From G963666535 sp963666535 (GTDB lineage Bacteria; Bacillota; Clostridia; Oscillospirales; Oscillospiraceae): DNA of 64,000 nt. The stretch spans positions 496,001 to 560,000 of the forward strand of contig OY762913.1 of NCBI GenBank assembly GCA_963666535.1, read 5' to 3'. Positions 16,206 to 24,828 of the stretch are shown here, piece by piece. Position 1 is the first letter of the stretch, and each line of letters starts with the position of its first letter. The translations under genes and the position numbers were made by a program. Below the pieces are notes generated by a model. That model was given only the letters and a program-made list of their open reading frames with translations, was not told the origin of the DNA and did no database searches.

Positions 16206-16448
16206 TTAGGTTAATTCCTGATACATAGCGGCGGAGTCGGCCTTGCCCACGTTGTCGGCAACCACAAGAACCTCCAGCTTCACCAGCCGCTCGCCAAACC
16301 GCAGCTCCAGCACATCGCCCGCCTTTACGTCATAGGACGCTTTCACGGGCCGTCCGTTGGCCGAAACCCGGGCGGCGTCACACGTTTCGTTGGCCACGGT
16401 ACGCCGCTTGATCAGGCGGGAAACCTTCAGCCATTTATCCAGTCGCAT
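16206..16448 (-). CDS. rqcP: S4-domain RNA-binding protein RqcP
   Basis: The 80-residue protein is nearly all S4 RNA-binding domain, starting MRLDKWLKVSRLIKRRT, which is the hallmark N-terminus of RqcP (formerly YabO). RqcP joins RqcH on stalled 50S subunits and helps add C-terminal alanine tails during ribosome quality control. The ATG at 16448 has GGAG 9 nt upstream; a longer in-frame ATG at 16487 has no ribosome site and adds residues absent from the family. Its place after mazG and a YabM-like flippase is the Bacillus yabM-mazG-rqcP order, with an HU gene inserted. No rqcH is in this window. Confidence 0.9.
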   Translation of the reverse strand: MRLDKWLKVSRLIKRRTVANETCDAARVSANGRPVKASYDVKAGDVLELRFGERLVKLEVLVVADNVGKADSAAMYQELT

Positions 16449-16503
16449 GGAAACACGCTCCAGTCTGTTTTCATTCATCCTATCCATCTGCGTGGCAGCA
16501 AGA

Positions 16504-16540
16504 TCGCAAGAGGGAGAGGCAATGCCTCTCCCTCTTGCGA
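16504..16540 (-). terminator. Hairpin between hup and rqcP
   Basis: A perfect 18-bp inverted repeat (TCGCAAGAGGGAGAGGCA and complement) just after the hup stop. It has only TCTTGCT after it on the minus strand, so it may be a partial terminator or a stabiliser of the abundant hup mRNA. Confidence 0.65.
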
Positions 16541-16566
16541 AATAGGGTTTTACCCCGAAAATGAAC

Positions 16567-16842
16567 TTACTTCGCCACTGCGTCCTTCAAAGCCTTGCCG
16601 GCCTTGAATACGGGAACATTGGAGGCGGGGATGTTGATGCTCTCCTTGGTCTTGGGATTGCGGCCCATGTGGGCTGCGCGATGCTTCACTTCGAAAGCAC
16701 CAAACCCAACCAGCTGGACCTTGTCACCCTTCTCCAGAGAAGCGGCGATCACGTCGACGGTTGCACTGATAGCGGCTTCGCTGTCTTTCTTGGACAGACC
16801 CGCCTTCTCGGCGACAGCATTGATAAGCTCAGCTTTATTCAT
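16567..16842 (-). CDS. hup: HU family DNA-binding protein
   Basis: A 91-residue histone-like protein, the usual HU length. It starts MNKAELINAVAEKAGLS, carries the VGFGAFEVKHRAAHMGRNP arm that inserts into the DNA minor groove (residues about 45-63), and ends in the VPVFKAGKALKDAV helix. It bends and compacts DNA in the nucleoid as a homodimer. The ATG has AGGAGG 7 nt upstream. A stretch of about 70 nt with a small GGCGGCACGCCGTGCC hairpin separates it from mazG, so it may be partly transcribed on its own. Confidence 0.96.
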   Translation of the reverse strand: MNKAELINAVAEKAGLSKKDSEAAISATVDVIAASLEKGDKVQLVGFGAFEVKHRAAHMGRNPKTKESINIPASNVPVFKAGKALKDAVAK

Positions 16843-16911
16843 AATGTAATTCCTCCTGCAATTTTTGGTGGCACGGCGTGCCGCCTTGTTTATTACTTAA
16901 AGCGTTGTCGC

Positions 16912-17712
16912 TTATAAGTCCTTTTTTGCTTGCTCCCATAGCTTGTCCAATTCTGTTAAATTCATGTCCTCCATATTCTTATCTTGTGCAGAAGCCAAAG
17001 CTTCTACCCGACGGAATCTGGAAATGAATTTGTCACAGGCGTTTCCAAGGGCTTTTTCCGGATCGGCATGAAGAAAGCGGGAAACATTTACTGCCGAGAA
17101 AAGCAGGTCGCCCAGCTCCTCTTCCATATTGCTCCCCTGGCTCACCGCAGCTTGCAGTTCGGCCAGTTCTTCGGACAGCTTGTCCATGGCTCCGGTGATA
17201 TCCGGCCAGTCAAACCCGGCCTTTTTGGCCTTCTTCTGGATTTTCTCCGCCCGCCATAGGGCCGGCAGGGACCGAGCCACCGCGTCCAGCGCATCAGTAT
17301 GGGACTCCTGCCCCTTTTCCTTGCGCTTTAGCTCTTCCCAGTTGGCCAGCACCTCGCCGGTGCCGGACACGGTCGCATCGCCAAATACATGGGGGTGACG
17401 GTAGATCAGTTTCTTACACACACCGTCGGCCACGTCGGCCAGCACAAAGCGGGCGCGCTCCTCCTCCAGACAGGTATGGAACACGATCTGCAACAGCACA
17501 TCGCCCAATTCCTCCTGCAGATGTTCTGCGCTGCCCTCGTCGATGGCATCCACCACCTCGTAGGACTCCTCCAAAAAGTTGCGCCGCAAACTCTCGTGGG
17601 TTTGCTCCCGATCCCATGGGCAACCGCCGGGGGCACGGAGAAGACGTACGATTTCCACCAGATCTTCCACCGTGTAGGATTCTTTTCTTATAAAATCTAC
17701 CACATATTTCAT
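16912..17712 (-). CDS. mazG: Nucleoside triphosphate pyrophosphohydrolase MazG
   Basis: This 266-residue protein has two MazG domains in tandem. The first (residues about 15-130) holds the all-alpha NTP pyrophosphohydrolase metal site LEESYEVVDAID and EELGDVLLQIVFH; the second (about 160-255) repeats a weaker version with EELAELQ and EELGDLLFSAVN. The enzyme breaks unusual or excess nucleoside triphosphates to monophosphates, lowering mutation load. The GTG at 17703 is an alternative start with better spacing from AGAGG. The gene lies between the flippase and hup in the same direction. Confidence 0.93.
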   Translation of the reverse strand: MKYVVDFIRKESYTVEDLVEIVRLLRAPGGCPWDREQTHESLRRNFLEESYEVVDAIDEGSAEHLQEELGDVLLQIVFHTCLEEERARFVLADVADGVCKKLIYRHPHVFGDATVSGTGEVLANWEELKRKEKGQESHTDALDAVARSLPALWRAEKIQKKAKKAGFDWPDITGAMDKLSEELAELQAAVSQGSNMEEELGDLLFSAVNVSRFLHADPEKALGNACDKFISRFRRVEALASAQDKNMEDMNLTELDKLWEQAKKDL

Positions 17713-17792
17713 TCCTCTGCAAGAGATTTTGCAAAAATTATCGCCTGAAAGCCGCAGAATTCAAGGTTTTTCGCATGTAAAATGGGAAATCC

Positions 17793-19394
17793 TCAATCCA
17801 TGTGCAGCAGCCGCGCCAATTTATCTCCCTTTGGCATCAAAGACAGGTCTTCCCTGGTGATGGCGCGCAGCGCCAGCACCAGAACCAAATAGACCGCACA
17901 GGCGATCACAATGGCAAGCAAGGTCGCCAGCCGGTTCCCCAACGGAGCCAGCAGCAGACCGTGAACGCCCCATGCCGCGGCACCCATCACAAGGGCAGCC
18001 AGCAGGGGTTTGGTAAACACCGAGAAGTAGCTGGGGCAGGCAGGAACCACCCGCTTAATGATCAGCAGATTCAGTGCCGAGGTCACGCCAAAGCAGATGA
18101 GGGTACCGATGGGTGCGCCGTGAATGTGGATAGAAGGGATGGCCACCAGATTATAGTTTACCACAATTTTCAGCGCACCGCCAATCAGCATGGTGACGAT
18201 CGGCAGATTCACAAAGCCGTGGGCCTGCAGGATGGAGTTTGTGACCATCATAATGCACACAAAGATGGACGCGATGCCCAGCACAGCCAGCAGAGATCCG
18301 GACAGCTCGGCGTCCAGCTTGGGGAATAACATCGTCACAATGGGCTGGGCCAGCACGCAAAGGCCGATTCCGGCGGGGAACGCCAGCAGTGCTGTGGTTC
18401 GAAGAGAGGAACCCACCACACGGGCCGCGCCACGTCTGTCATGCCGCGCCTGCGCGGCGGAAACCGCCGGTATGATGGAGGCCGTAAGCGCCACCATGAA
18501 CGCGGAGGGAAGGTTATACAGCGTCATCACCCCGGAATAGGACCCGTACAGCGCGCTGCGCGCCGAAAGACTCATACCCAGCGCATTTTTCAGCTGCCCC
18601 TGTACCAGGGACGCGTCAATCACCGTAATAATCGCCACCATAGACGAACTCAGGGTAATGGGAATGGCGATCTGCAGCAGTTTTGACAGGATGGGAAGGG
18701 ACCCGTCCGCCACATCCCGTCCCACGCTCGTTTCCCGTCGTTTGGATACAAGATAATTGATGGTCATGTAAAGCAGCGCCAGAACCGTGCCCACCGTCAC
18801 GCCCGTAATGGCGCCGGCGGCGGCGATATGCCCCTCCCGGCCCAAGTTGGTGAGGTAAATGGCGAGCCCCAAGCCGATCACCAGCTTACACAGCGCCTCA
18901 ATGATCTGGGAAATGGCCGTCGGACTCATGTTGGCGCGCCCCTGGGCATAGCCGCGGAACGCGGACAGGCAGCCCACGCAGATCACAGCCGGGGCCAGGG
19001 CCTTGATGCTCTCGGCGGCAAGGATATCGTTAAACAGTCCCTCTGCCAGCCAGCCCCCGCCGAAGAACATGGCTAAAAAGGAGACCACACCCATTGTCAG
19101 GAAGGCAAGCAGCGCCACCCGAAACGTCTTGTGCACCTGATTGTATCGTCCCAGCGTGCTGGCCTCGCTCACCAATTTGGACAGCGCCACAGGCAGACCC
19201 GCAGTGGAAACCGTAAGCAGTACCGTATAAATATAATAGGCATTGGTGAAGTGGGCGTAAGCCTCCTCCCCCAAAATGTTGACAATGGGGATCTTATAAA
19301 GGGCGCCTATGATCTTTACAATGGCGATCCCCATGGCAAGAACGGCGGCGCCGCCAAAGAAGCTGCCTTTTTTCTGCCTGTCAGCATCGGCCAT
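17793..19394 (-). CDS. MATE-like polysaccharide/lipid flippase, YabM/SpoVB family
   Basis: The 533-residue protein has about fourteen membrane segments and the look of the oligosaccharide flippase family (YabM, SpoVB, MurJ-like): an early KIIGALYKIPIVNILGEEA segment, conserved GLPVALSKL at about 65, and ARANMSPTAISQ-like charge patterns (RANMSPTAIS, about 153). Such carriers move lipid-linked precursors, possibly lipid II, across the membrane. The start is ATG 19394 with AAGGAGG 7 nt upstream. The YabM-MazG-RqcP synteny of Bacillus supports YabM over SpoVB. The exact substrate is not shown by the sequence. Confidence 0.85.
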   Translation of the reverse strand: MADADRQKKGSFFGGAAVLAMGIAIVKIIGALYKIPIVNILGEEAYAHFTNAYYIYTVLLTVSTAGLPVALSKLVSEASTLGRYNQVHKTFRVALLAFLTMGVVSFLAMFFGGGWLAEGLFNDILAAESIKALAPAVICVGCLSAFRGYAQGRANMSPTAISQIIEALCKLVIGLGLAIYLTNLGREGHIAAAGAITGVTVGTVLALLYMTINYLVSKRRETSVGRDVADGSLPILSKLLQIAIPITLSSSMVAIITVIDASLVQGQLKNALGMSLSARSALYGSYSGVMTLYNLPSAFMVALTASIIPAVSAAQARHDRRGAARVVGSSLRTTALLAFPAGIGLCVLAQPIVTMLFPKLDAELSGSLLAVLGIASIFVCIMMVTNSILQAHGFVNLPIVTMLIGGALKIVVNYNLVAIPSIHIHGAPIGTLICFGVTSALNLLIIKRVVPACPSYFSVFTKPLLAALVMGAAAWGVHGLLLAPLGNRLATLLAIVIACAVYLVLVLALRAITREDLSLMPKGDKLARLLHMD

Positions 19395-19428
19395 AACAGC
19401 GCCTCCTTTTTTATGGGGTGGGATTCTC

Positions 19429-20730
19429 TTATCCAAACAATTTAGGCAATGCGTACTGCGTTACCTCTGCTTTGACCTTTTCTGCGTCAAGAGTAACAAA
19501 CACCCCATTTTCATATATGACGCGTCCCCGTGCCATATTCATCACCACATCGGAACCGCGCGCCGAAAACACAAGGTTTTCCACCACGTCGTGGCAGGGG
19601 AGGAGGTGGGGTCGATCAAAATCCAGCAGAATAAGATCCGCTGTTTTGCCCTCCTGGATCATGCCGGTATTCCGGCCCAGCGCTTTTGCCCCGTTGGCTG
19701 TGGCCATTTTCAGGCTTTCCCACGGCGTGATAACCATGGGGTCGTGGGACACGCCCTTGTGGAGGATAGCCGCCGTCTTGATCTCCTCAAACAAATCATG
19801 GCTGTTGTTCGAGGACACGCCGTCGGTGGCAAGGGTCACGTTGATCCCGGCCTTCAGCATCGCCGGAACATCGGCCACACCGGAGCCCAGCTTCAGATTC
19901 GACACCGGGTTGTGCGCCACAGAGATTCCTTTTTCCGCCATCAGGGCCAAATCCTCCGGCGTGCACCACACGCAGTGGGCCGCCACGGCGCGTACATCCC
20001 ACACGCCGTAATCGTTTAGGGTCTGCATCGGCGTTTTTCCGTGGCGGGCAATACACGCCTCGTGCTCAGAACGGGTCTCGGATACGTGAATGTGCATGCC
20101 GATGCCCTGCTCCTTGGCGTACTCCCCAAGATAAGTCCAGATGGCCGGGGCCAGGAACGAAGTATACTCCCCGTGGATGGATGCGTCCACCATGATCTGT
20201 CCGCTACCATAGCCGTTCCAGCGCTCGACCACGCCCCGCATCTCCCGGCAGGAGGGGAAATCGGCGGCCTGTTCCACCGGCTCAAAACAGGTGACCGAGC
20301 GGGACAGGTTTGCGCTCAGTCCGGCATTCAAAACCTCGGCGACGATGTCGTCGCAGAAATAGTACATATCGTTCAGACAGGTGCAGCCGGAGGCAATCAG
20401 TTCCATCAGCGCCAGGGCGGTACCCGCCCGGACCGCGCGGGAATCCAGCTTGCCCTCAGCGGGAAAAATATAATCGTTCAGCCACGTCTGCAGGTCGCAG
20501 CCCCCGCCGTATCCCCGCATCAGCGTCATGGGAATATGGGTATGGCTGTTCACAAGGCCCGGCATAAGCACTTTGCCCGCCCCATCGATTTCCCGGTGGA
20601 ACGCGCCGGCAGGCCGGGTCTCACCCACATAGGTAATTGCATCGCCACTCACCGTGACAAACGCATGGTTCAGTACGGGCCGCGCGTCGTCCATGGTGAC
20701 GGCGGTCACGTTGGAAAACAGGATATTCAA
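19429..20730 (-). CDS. mtaD: 5-methylthioadenosine/S-adenosylhomocysteine deaminase-like amidohydrolase
   Basis: A 433-residue amidohydrolase with a metal-dependent TIM barrel: SHTHIP (residues about 62-67), HIHVSE (about 212), AAHCVW (about 248), HNPVSNLKLGSG (about 270) and ATDGVSSNNSHD (about 298), all typical of the MtaD/SsnA group that deaminates MTA, SAH or adenosine derivatives. The start is a TTG at 20730, 8 nt after AAAGGGG; longer reading overlaps the phosphorylase gene upstream. Standing directly behind purine nucleoside phosphorylase it likely takes part in salvage of adenosine-type nucleosides: deamination first, phosphorolysis after. Other amidohydrolase substrates cannot be excluded. 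Confidence 0.85.
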   Translation of the reverse strand: MNILFSNVTAVTMDDARPVLNHAFVTVSGDAITYVGETRPAGAFHREIDGAGKVLMPGLVNSHTHIPMTLMRGYGGGCDLQTWLNDYIFPAEGKLDSRAVRAGTALALMELIASGCTCLNDMYYFCDDIVAEVLNAGLSANLSRSVTCFEPVEQAADFPSCREMRGVVERWNGYGSGQIMVDASIHGEYTSFLAPAIWTYLGEYAKEQGIGMHIHVSETRSEHEACIARHGKTPMQTLNDYGVWDVRAVAAHCVWCTPEDLALMAEKGISVAHNPVSNLKLGSGVADVPAMLKAGINVTLATDGVSSNNSHDLFEEIKTAAILHKGVSHDPMVITPWESLKMATANGAKALGRNTGMIQEGKTADLILLDFDRPHLLPCHDVVENLVFSARGSDVVMNMARGRVIYENGVFVTLDAEKVKAEVTQYALPKLFG

Positions 20731-20767
20731 GACAAGCGCCCCTTTCGTAATTGCGGTCCGCCCAGGG

Positions 20768-21592
20768 TCAGAACCGCTGCAGGCAGGCCCGCAGCAGACC
20801 CGAGAATTTCTCCCGGACATCCTCGGCGGCGTCCAGCACTTCTTTTTCCGTCAGCGGCTGATTCAGGATACCCGCCGCCATGTTGGATAACAGGGTAAAG
20901 CCAAGCACCTTCATGCCGCATTGAGCCGCCACGATAACCTCGGGCGCTGTGGACATTCCAGCCGCGTCGGCCCCCAGCATGCGGGCGGCGCGAATCTCCG
21001 CCGGGGTTTCATACTGTGGGCCGTGGAAGTACATATACACGCCTTCTCGGATGGGAATGCCCGCTTCCGCGGCTGCTTCCCTTGCCAGCTCACGCAGGGC
21101 CGGCGTGTAGAGATAGGACGAGTCTGGGAATCGTGCGCCGAATTCCGGCAGATTTTCCCCCCGCAGAGGGGACTCCGACCCCAGTTTAATTTGGTCCGAG
21201 ATCAGCATCAGGTCGCCGGCCTGCCACTGAGTGTTGATACATCCCGCCGCGTTGGTGACGATCAGGGTTTGGCACCCCAGCAGGCGCAGCACGCGCACCG
21301 CGTAGGTCACGTCTTCATAGGAGTATCCCTCATAATGGTGCATCCGGCCCTGCATCACCGCCACGGACTGCCCCTCCAGCACGCCGAACACCAGCTGACC
21401 CTTGTGACCGGGCGCCGTGGAGCGCTTGAAGTGCGGAATGTTGCCATAAGGCACGGCGACGGGGTTTTCCACCTCGTCGCCCATAAAGCCCAATCCGGAG
21501 CCCAGCACCATGGCAATCTTGGGAACAAAACCGCCAATCTCTTTTCGGATGGCAGCAGCGCTTTCCTCGTACTGCGCGAATGTATAGTCCAT
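20768..21592 (-). CDS. punA: Purine nucleoside phosphorylase
   Basis: The 274-residue protein belongs to the trimeric PNP/MTAP family. The phosphate loop VLGSGLG (residues about 29-35), GHKGQLVFG (about 63), GRMHHYEGY (about 82), VTNAAGCIN (about 112) and the base-site run GPQYETPAEIR (about 191) plus MSTAPEV (about 214) are present. It splits inosine or guanosine with phosphate into base and ribose-1-phosphate. It follows the zinc-ribbon gene by 14 nt and precedes the deaminase gene by 37 nt, so all three share the promoter near 22100. Confidence 0.93.
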   Translation of the reverse strand: MDYTFAQYEESAAAIRKEIGGFVPKIAMVLGSGLGFMGDEVENPVAVPYGNIPHFKRSTAPGHKGQLVFGVLEGQSVAVMQGRMHHYEGYSYEDVTYAVRVLRLLGCQTLIVTNAAGCINTQWQAGDLMLISDQIKLGSESPLRGENLPEFGARFPDSSYLYTPALRELAREAAAEAGIPIREGVYMYFHGPQYETPAEIRAARMLGADAAGMSTAPEVIVAAQCGMKVLGFTLLSNMAAGILNQPLTEKEVLDAAEDVREKFSGLLRACLQRF

Positions 21593-21606
21593 ATCCAGTT
21601 GCCTCC

Positions 21607-21999
21607 CTACAGCGCAGCGCCGCAGTCTTTGCAGTATTTATCTTCTTTCCCGCACATGGCCCCGCACTTGGGGCAGGATGCGGTCTGCCGCAAAACGGCG
21701 ATGCGCTCCTTCAAATCGGTCAGTTTACTGTCGGTCTCATCCACGTGGGAGATCAGCCCGGAGAGCCTGCTCTCCTCGGCCTGTTTGCCCAGATGTGTAT
21801 CGTACACAAACTGTCCCATCTGCCGCAGCAGGTCATTGCGCTCAGCGGTCAGGTCGAATACCTGCAGGTTGAGCTTTGCGGTGTCCAATATCTGGCCGGC
21901 ACGCTGCCCCACATAGCGGGCGGTAGGCGCGGCATTTTCTGTCACGTCGGTTGCGGTCACGCGGATGCGGTCAAGCAATTCTTTGATTCTGTCATCCAT
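21607..21999 (-). CDS. Helical protein with C-terminal zinc ribbon, unknown function
   Basis: A 130-residue protein: residues 1-100 are predicted helices, with a likely coiled coil at about 70-100, and the C-terminus is a CPKCG...CKDCG zinc ribbon (about 108-128). It has no membrane segment. GGAGG lies 8 nt before the ATG. It is the first gene of the purine salvage operon; conserved hypotheticals of this build occur in Clostridia, sometimes annotated only as zinc-ribbon proteins. I do not recognise a function. Confidence 0.8.
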   Translation of the reverse strand: MDDRIKELLDRIRVTATDVTENAAPTARYVGQRAGQILDTAKLNLQVFDLTAERNDLLRQMGQFVYDTHLGKQAEESRLSGLISHVDETDSKLTDLKERIAVLRQTASCPKCGAMCGKEDKYCKDCGAAL

Positions 22000-22097
22000 G
22001 GGTGGTAACCTCCTTCATGGGCAGGGCTGAAACCCCGCTCTGCTTTTTATTTTGCACCTGACTGCACACCGTGCATTTCAGTGAAAATAGCAGGTAT

Positions 22098-22126
22098 ATT
22101 CTACACCAGCCAACCGGAAAAAGCAA
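22098..22126 (-). promoter_or_regulatory. Promoter of the zinc-ribbon/punA/mtaD operon
   Basis: On the minus strand TTGCTT (22121-22126), 17-nt spacer, TAGAAT (22098-22103). It is about 100 nt upstream of the first ATG. The gap 22127-22296 shows nothing else recognisable. Confidence 0.6.
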
Positions 22127-22296
22127 TCGAAACCGTCAGTCCCTGCTCGATGCGCCGCCTGTGGAAAAGGCCGCCCATTTTCTGCGGAGAAATGCCCCGT
22201 GTCGACAGCTTTCTTCACGTCTTAAGTTGTGTGTATGAGCGCCGGACAAAACGCCACAAGTTTCACTCATTTTGCGGGAGAGAACAACACTTTTTC

Positions 22297-22325
22297 TTGC
22301 ATTTCACCTCATATTGCGCTATAAT
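22297..22325 (+). promoter_or_regulatory. Promoter of livK
   Basis: TTGCAT (22297-22302), 17-nt spacer, perfect TATAAT (22320-22325), about 95 nt before the livK start. Confidence 0.8.
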
Positions 22326-22420
22326 CTTTACCGTGAGTGTTTGCATACATTTGTCTCTGTATAGCGGACGCTCTATCTTTAGGGCAAAGGCGCCCCAATC
22401 AATGAAACGGAGGAAAATTC

Positions 22421-23632
22421 ATGAAAAAGTTTCTTGCACTGCTTCTCTCCGGAGCAATGATGGTCGGCCTGCTGGCCGGCTGCGGCTCCACTCCCGATGC
22501 CGGCACAACGGATGATGCCGCCACCACTGACAACACTTCCGCTGAAAACGTCGTTTACATCGGCGTATACGAGCCCGCTTCCGGCGACAACGGTGCCGGC
22601 GGCAAACAGGAAGCCCTGGGCATGCAGTATGCCAATTCTGTGTCCCCCACGGTTGACATCGGCGGCACTGAGTACACGGTTCAGCTGGTGACCGCCGACA
22701 ACCAGTCCTCTACCGACAAGGCCGCATCCGCCGCTTCCACTCTAGTCAGCGCCGGTGTTTCCGTGGTTCTGGGCTCTTATGGCTCCGGCGTGTCCATTGC
22801 CGCTTCCGACGTGTTTGCCGACGCAGGCATCCCCGCCATCGGCGTCACCTGCACCAACCCCCAGGTCACAGAGGGCAACACCCATTACTTCCGCATCTGC
22901 TTCCTGGATCCGTTCCAGGGGACTGTTTTGGCTAACTTTGCCAACGACACCTTCCAGGCAAAAACCGCTTACTGCCTGGCTAAATTGGGCGACGACTATT
23001 CCGTGGGCCTGTGCTATTACTTCCAGCAGGCCTTCGAGGCGCTGGGCGGCAAAGTTGTCTACGAGACCTTCCCCGACGGAAACTCCGACTTCACCTCTTA
23101 TGTCACCAACGCCAAAAACGCCAATGCTGACGTTTTCTTCGCGCCTGTGTCTACCGAAGCTGCCGCTTTGATCATTGAGCAGGCATCCGCACAGGGACTG
23201 TCCATTCCCCTGATGGCCGGCGACACATGGGATTCCAATGTTATTCTGAACGCTGCCAAGGGTAAGGATATTGATGTCTATGTCACCACCTTCTATCAAG
23301 AGGGCGGTAACGACGCCTTCGATACCGGCTTTAAGGCGTGGCTGAACTCCAACTCCACCGCCCTTGCCAACAATGGCGGCGATGACACCGTGGCCGCCGT
23401 GTCCGCCATGGGCTATGACGCTTATTTCACCGCTCTGGAGGCTCTGAAGGCTGCCGGCACCACCGATCCCGTTGCGGTCAACGCGGCTTTGTGGGATGTC
23501 CAGTACACCGGCGTTTCCGGCGCGATCGCCTTTAACGAGACCGGCGACGCGATTCGCGACACCGCTTATGTCAAGACCGCCAATACCGAGACCGGCGCTT
23601 GGGACTTCGTGGCCGAGCAGGGCGTTAAGTAA
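22421..23632 (+). CDS. livK: Branched-chain amino acid-type ABC transporter, substrate-binding lipoprotein
   Basis: The 403-residue protein is exported as a lipoprotein: a basic start (MKKF), a hydrophobic stretch and a lipobox LLAGC with cysteine at residue 21. After a Thr/Asp/Ala-rich linker to about residue 42 comes the two-lobed periplasmic-binding fold of the Leu/Ile/Val type, with YIGVYEPASGDNGAGGKQ (about 46) and VLGSYGSGVSIAASDV (about 112) forming the first binding edge and DTWDSN (about 267) the second. It captures the ligand outside the cell for the LivHMGF machinery encoded next. The ligand could be leucine-type amino acids, urea or another small amide; the sequence does not decide. 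Confidence 0.92.
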   Translation: MKKFLALLLSGAMMVGLLAGCGSTPDAGTTDDAATTDNTSAENVVYIGVYEPASGDNGAGGKQEALGMQYANSVSPTVDIGGTEYTVQLVTADNQSSTDKAASAASTLVSAGVSVVLGSYGSGVSIAASDVFADAGIPAIGVTCTNPQVTEGNTHYFRICFLDPFQGTVLANFANDTFQAKTAYCLAKLGDDYSVGLCYYFQQAFEALGGKVVYETFPDGNSDFTSYVTNAKNANADVFFAPVSTEAAALIIEQASAQGLSIPLMAGDTWDSNVILNAAKGKDIDVYVTTFYQEGGNDAFDTGFKAWLNSNSTALANNGGDDTVAAVSAMGYDAYFTALEALKAAGTTDPVAVNAALWDVQYTGVSGAIAFNETGDAIRDTAYVKTANTETGAWDFVAEQGVK

Positions 23633-23733
23633 CAAAAAAGCGAGCTTATGCGGCAGTCGGCAATGGGGCTGACCCGCAGACGAAAACGGGTTAACTCAGG
23701 TGAATGGCATTTTTCGAGAGTCGTACTTATGAC

Positions 23734-23767
23734 CCGTTGCGGTGGGCGCCCAGCGCCCCCGCGACGG
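23734..23767 (+). other. GC-rich hairpin between livK and livH
   Basis: First of three hairpins in the 300-nt livK-livH gap: CCGTTGCGGTGGGCGC pairs with GCGCCCCCGCGACGG around a 3-nt loop. Confidence 0.6.
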
Positions 23768-23789
23768 ACTTCTCCGAGAATCATACCGG

Positions 23790-23832
23790 AAAAAGGCATG
23801 CGCAGAGGCAGCCGTCTCTGCCATGCCCTTTT
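23790..23832 (+). terminator. Hairpin/possible attenuating terminator after livK
   Basis: AAAAGGCATG and CATGCCCTTTT enclose an inner CAGAG/CTCTG pair. The stem ends in TTTT, so it could end part of the transcripts after livK and so favour the binding protein over the permease. Confidence 0.55.
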
Positions 23833-23860
23833 CCGCCATTGACCACATTGCATTTTCTGC

Positions 23861-23909
23861 TGAGCTGCCTCGAAAGAAAACGGAGGCCGTCTTTTTTCGA
23901 GACAGCTCA
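23861..23909 (+). other. Long hairpin just upstream of livH
   Basis: TGAGCTGCCTCGAAA pairs with TTTCGAGACAGCTCA, extended inward by AACGG/CCGTC. It ends 14 nt before the livH ribosome site and could protect the 5' end of a processed livHMGF mRNA. Confidence 0.6.
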
Positions 23910-23932
23910 AGAAATAAAGAGGAGGTCCCTCT

Positions 23933-24817
23933 ATGGACTCTGTTAGTTCCTATCTACCTTACATACTGGCTGGCATTTCAGTCGGCGGCCAGTACGCGCT
24001 CATCGCCATTGGATACACCATGGTGTATGGCATCCTGCGCCTGATCAACTTCGCCCATGGCGATGTGTTTATGGTGGCCGGACTTATCATGGTCTATCTG
24101 TCTGCCAGCATGCCGCTGTATCTGGCCATCCCGTTGGTTCTCCTTCTGACGGTACTGCTGGGTTATGTGATCGAAAAGGTGGCGTACAAGCCCCTGCGCA
24201 CAGCACCCCGCATGTCCGTTATGATCTCCGCCATCGGCGTGTCCTATCTGCTGCAGAACCTGGCTCTGTACATCACCGGCGGCCTGAATCAAAACTATCC
24301 TTCCATCCCCTGGGTCTCTGATTCCGTCACCATCGCCGGGGCGGTGACCAAGCGGGTCACCATTATCACCCCCATCCTCACCATTGCGCTGGTTGCCGCT
24401 CTGGTGCTGCTGATTAAGTACACCAAAATCGGCATGGCCATGCGCGCGGTGTCCCGGGATTTTGAGACCAGTCAGCTTATGGGGATCAAAATCAATTCCG
24501 TTATTTCCGCCACTTTTATCATCGGCTCCTTTCTGGCGGCCGTTGGCTCGATGCTGTACTTTTCCAATTACACCGGCGTGGTCCCCAACTCCGGTGCCAT
24601 GCCCGGCCTAAAGGCCTTTGTCGCGGCAGTGTTCGGCGGGATCGGCTCCATCCCCGGCGCGGTTGTGGGTGCGTTTATCATCGGCATCTGTGAAAACATC
24701 ATTAAGGGCCTTGGCTGGACCACCTTTTCTGACGCATTCACCTTCGCTCTGCTCATTATTATTCTCATCGCCAAGCCTACGGGTCTGTTCGGTGAGAAGC
24801 AGACAGACAAGGTTTGA
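23933..24817 (+). CDS. livH: Branched-chain amino acid-type ABC transporter, permease LivH
   Basis: A 294-residue inner-membrane permease with about eight membrane segments and the LivH signature near the start: GGQYALIAIGYTMVYGILRL and INFAHGDVFM (residues about 16-47). The late GSIPGAVVGAFIIGI stretch (about 240) is the family's coupling region toward the ATPases. It pairs with LivM to form the channel. AGGAGG lies 8 nt before the ATG; livM follows after 11 nt. Confidence 0.95.
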   Translation: MDSVSSYLPYILAGISVGGQYALIAIGYTMVYGILRLINFAHGDVFMVAGLIMVYLSASMPLYLAIPLVLLLTVLLGYVIEKVAYKPLRTAPRMSVMISAIGVSYLLQNLALYITGGLNQNYPSIPWVSDSVTIAGAVTKRVTIITPILTIALVAALVLLIKYTKIGMAMRAVSRDFETSQLMGIKINSVISATFIIGSFLAAVGSMLYFSNYTGVVPNSGAMPGLKAFVAAVFGGIGSIPGAVVGAFIIGICENIIKGLGWTTFSDAFTFALLIIILIAKPTGLFGEKQTDKV

Positions 24818-24828
24818 GGTGAGCTGAT

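Noticed and set aside
21593..22126. Purine riboswitch ahead of punA
   Set aside because: The gap to the preceding gene is 14 nt, and the operon leader at 22000-22100 shows no purine aptamer pattern.
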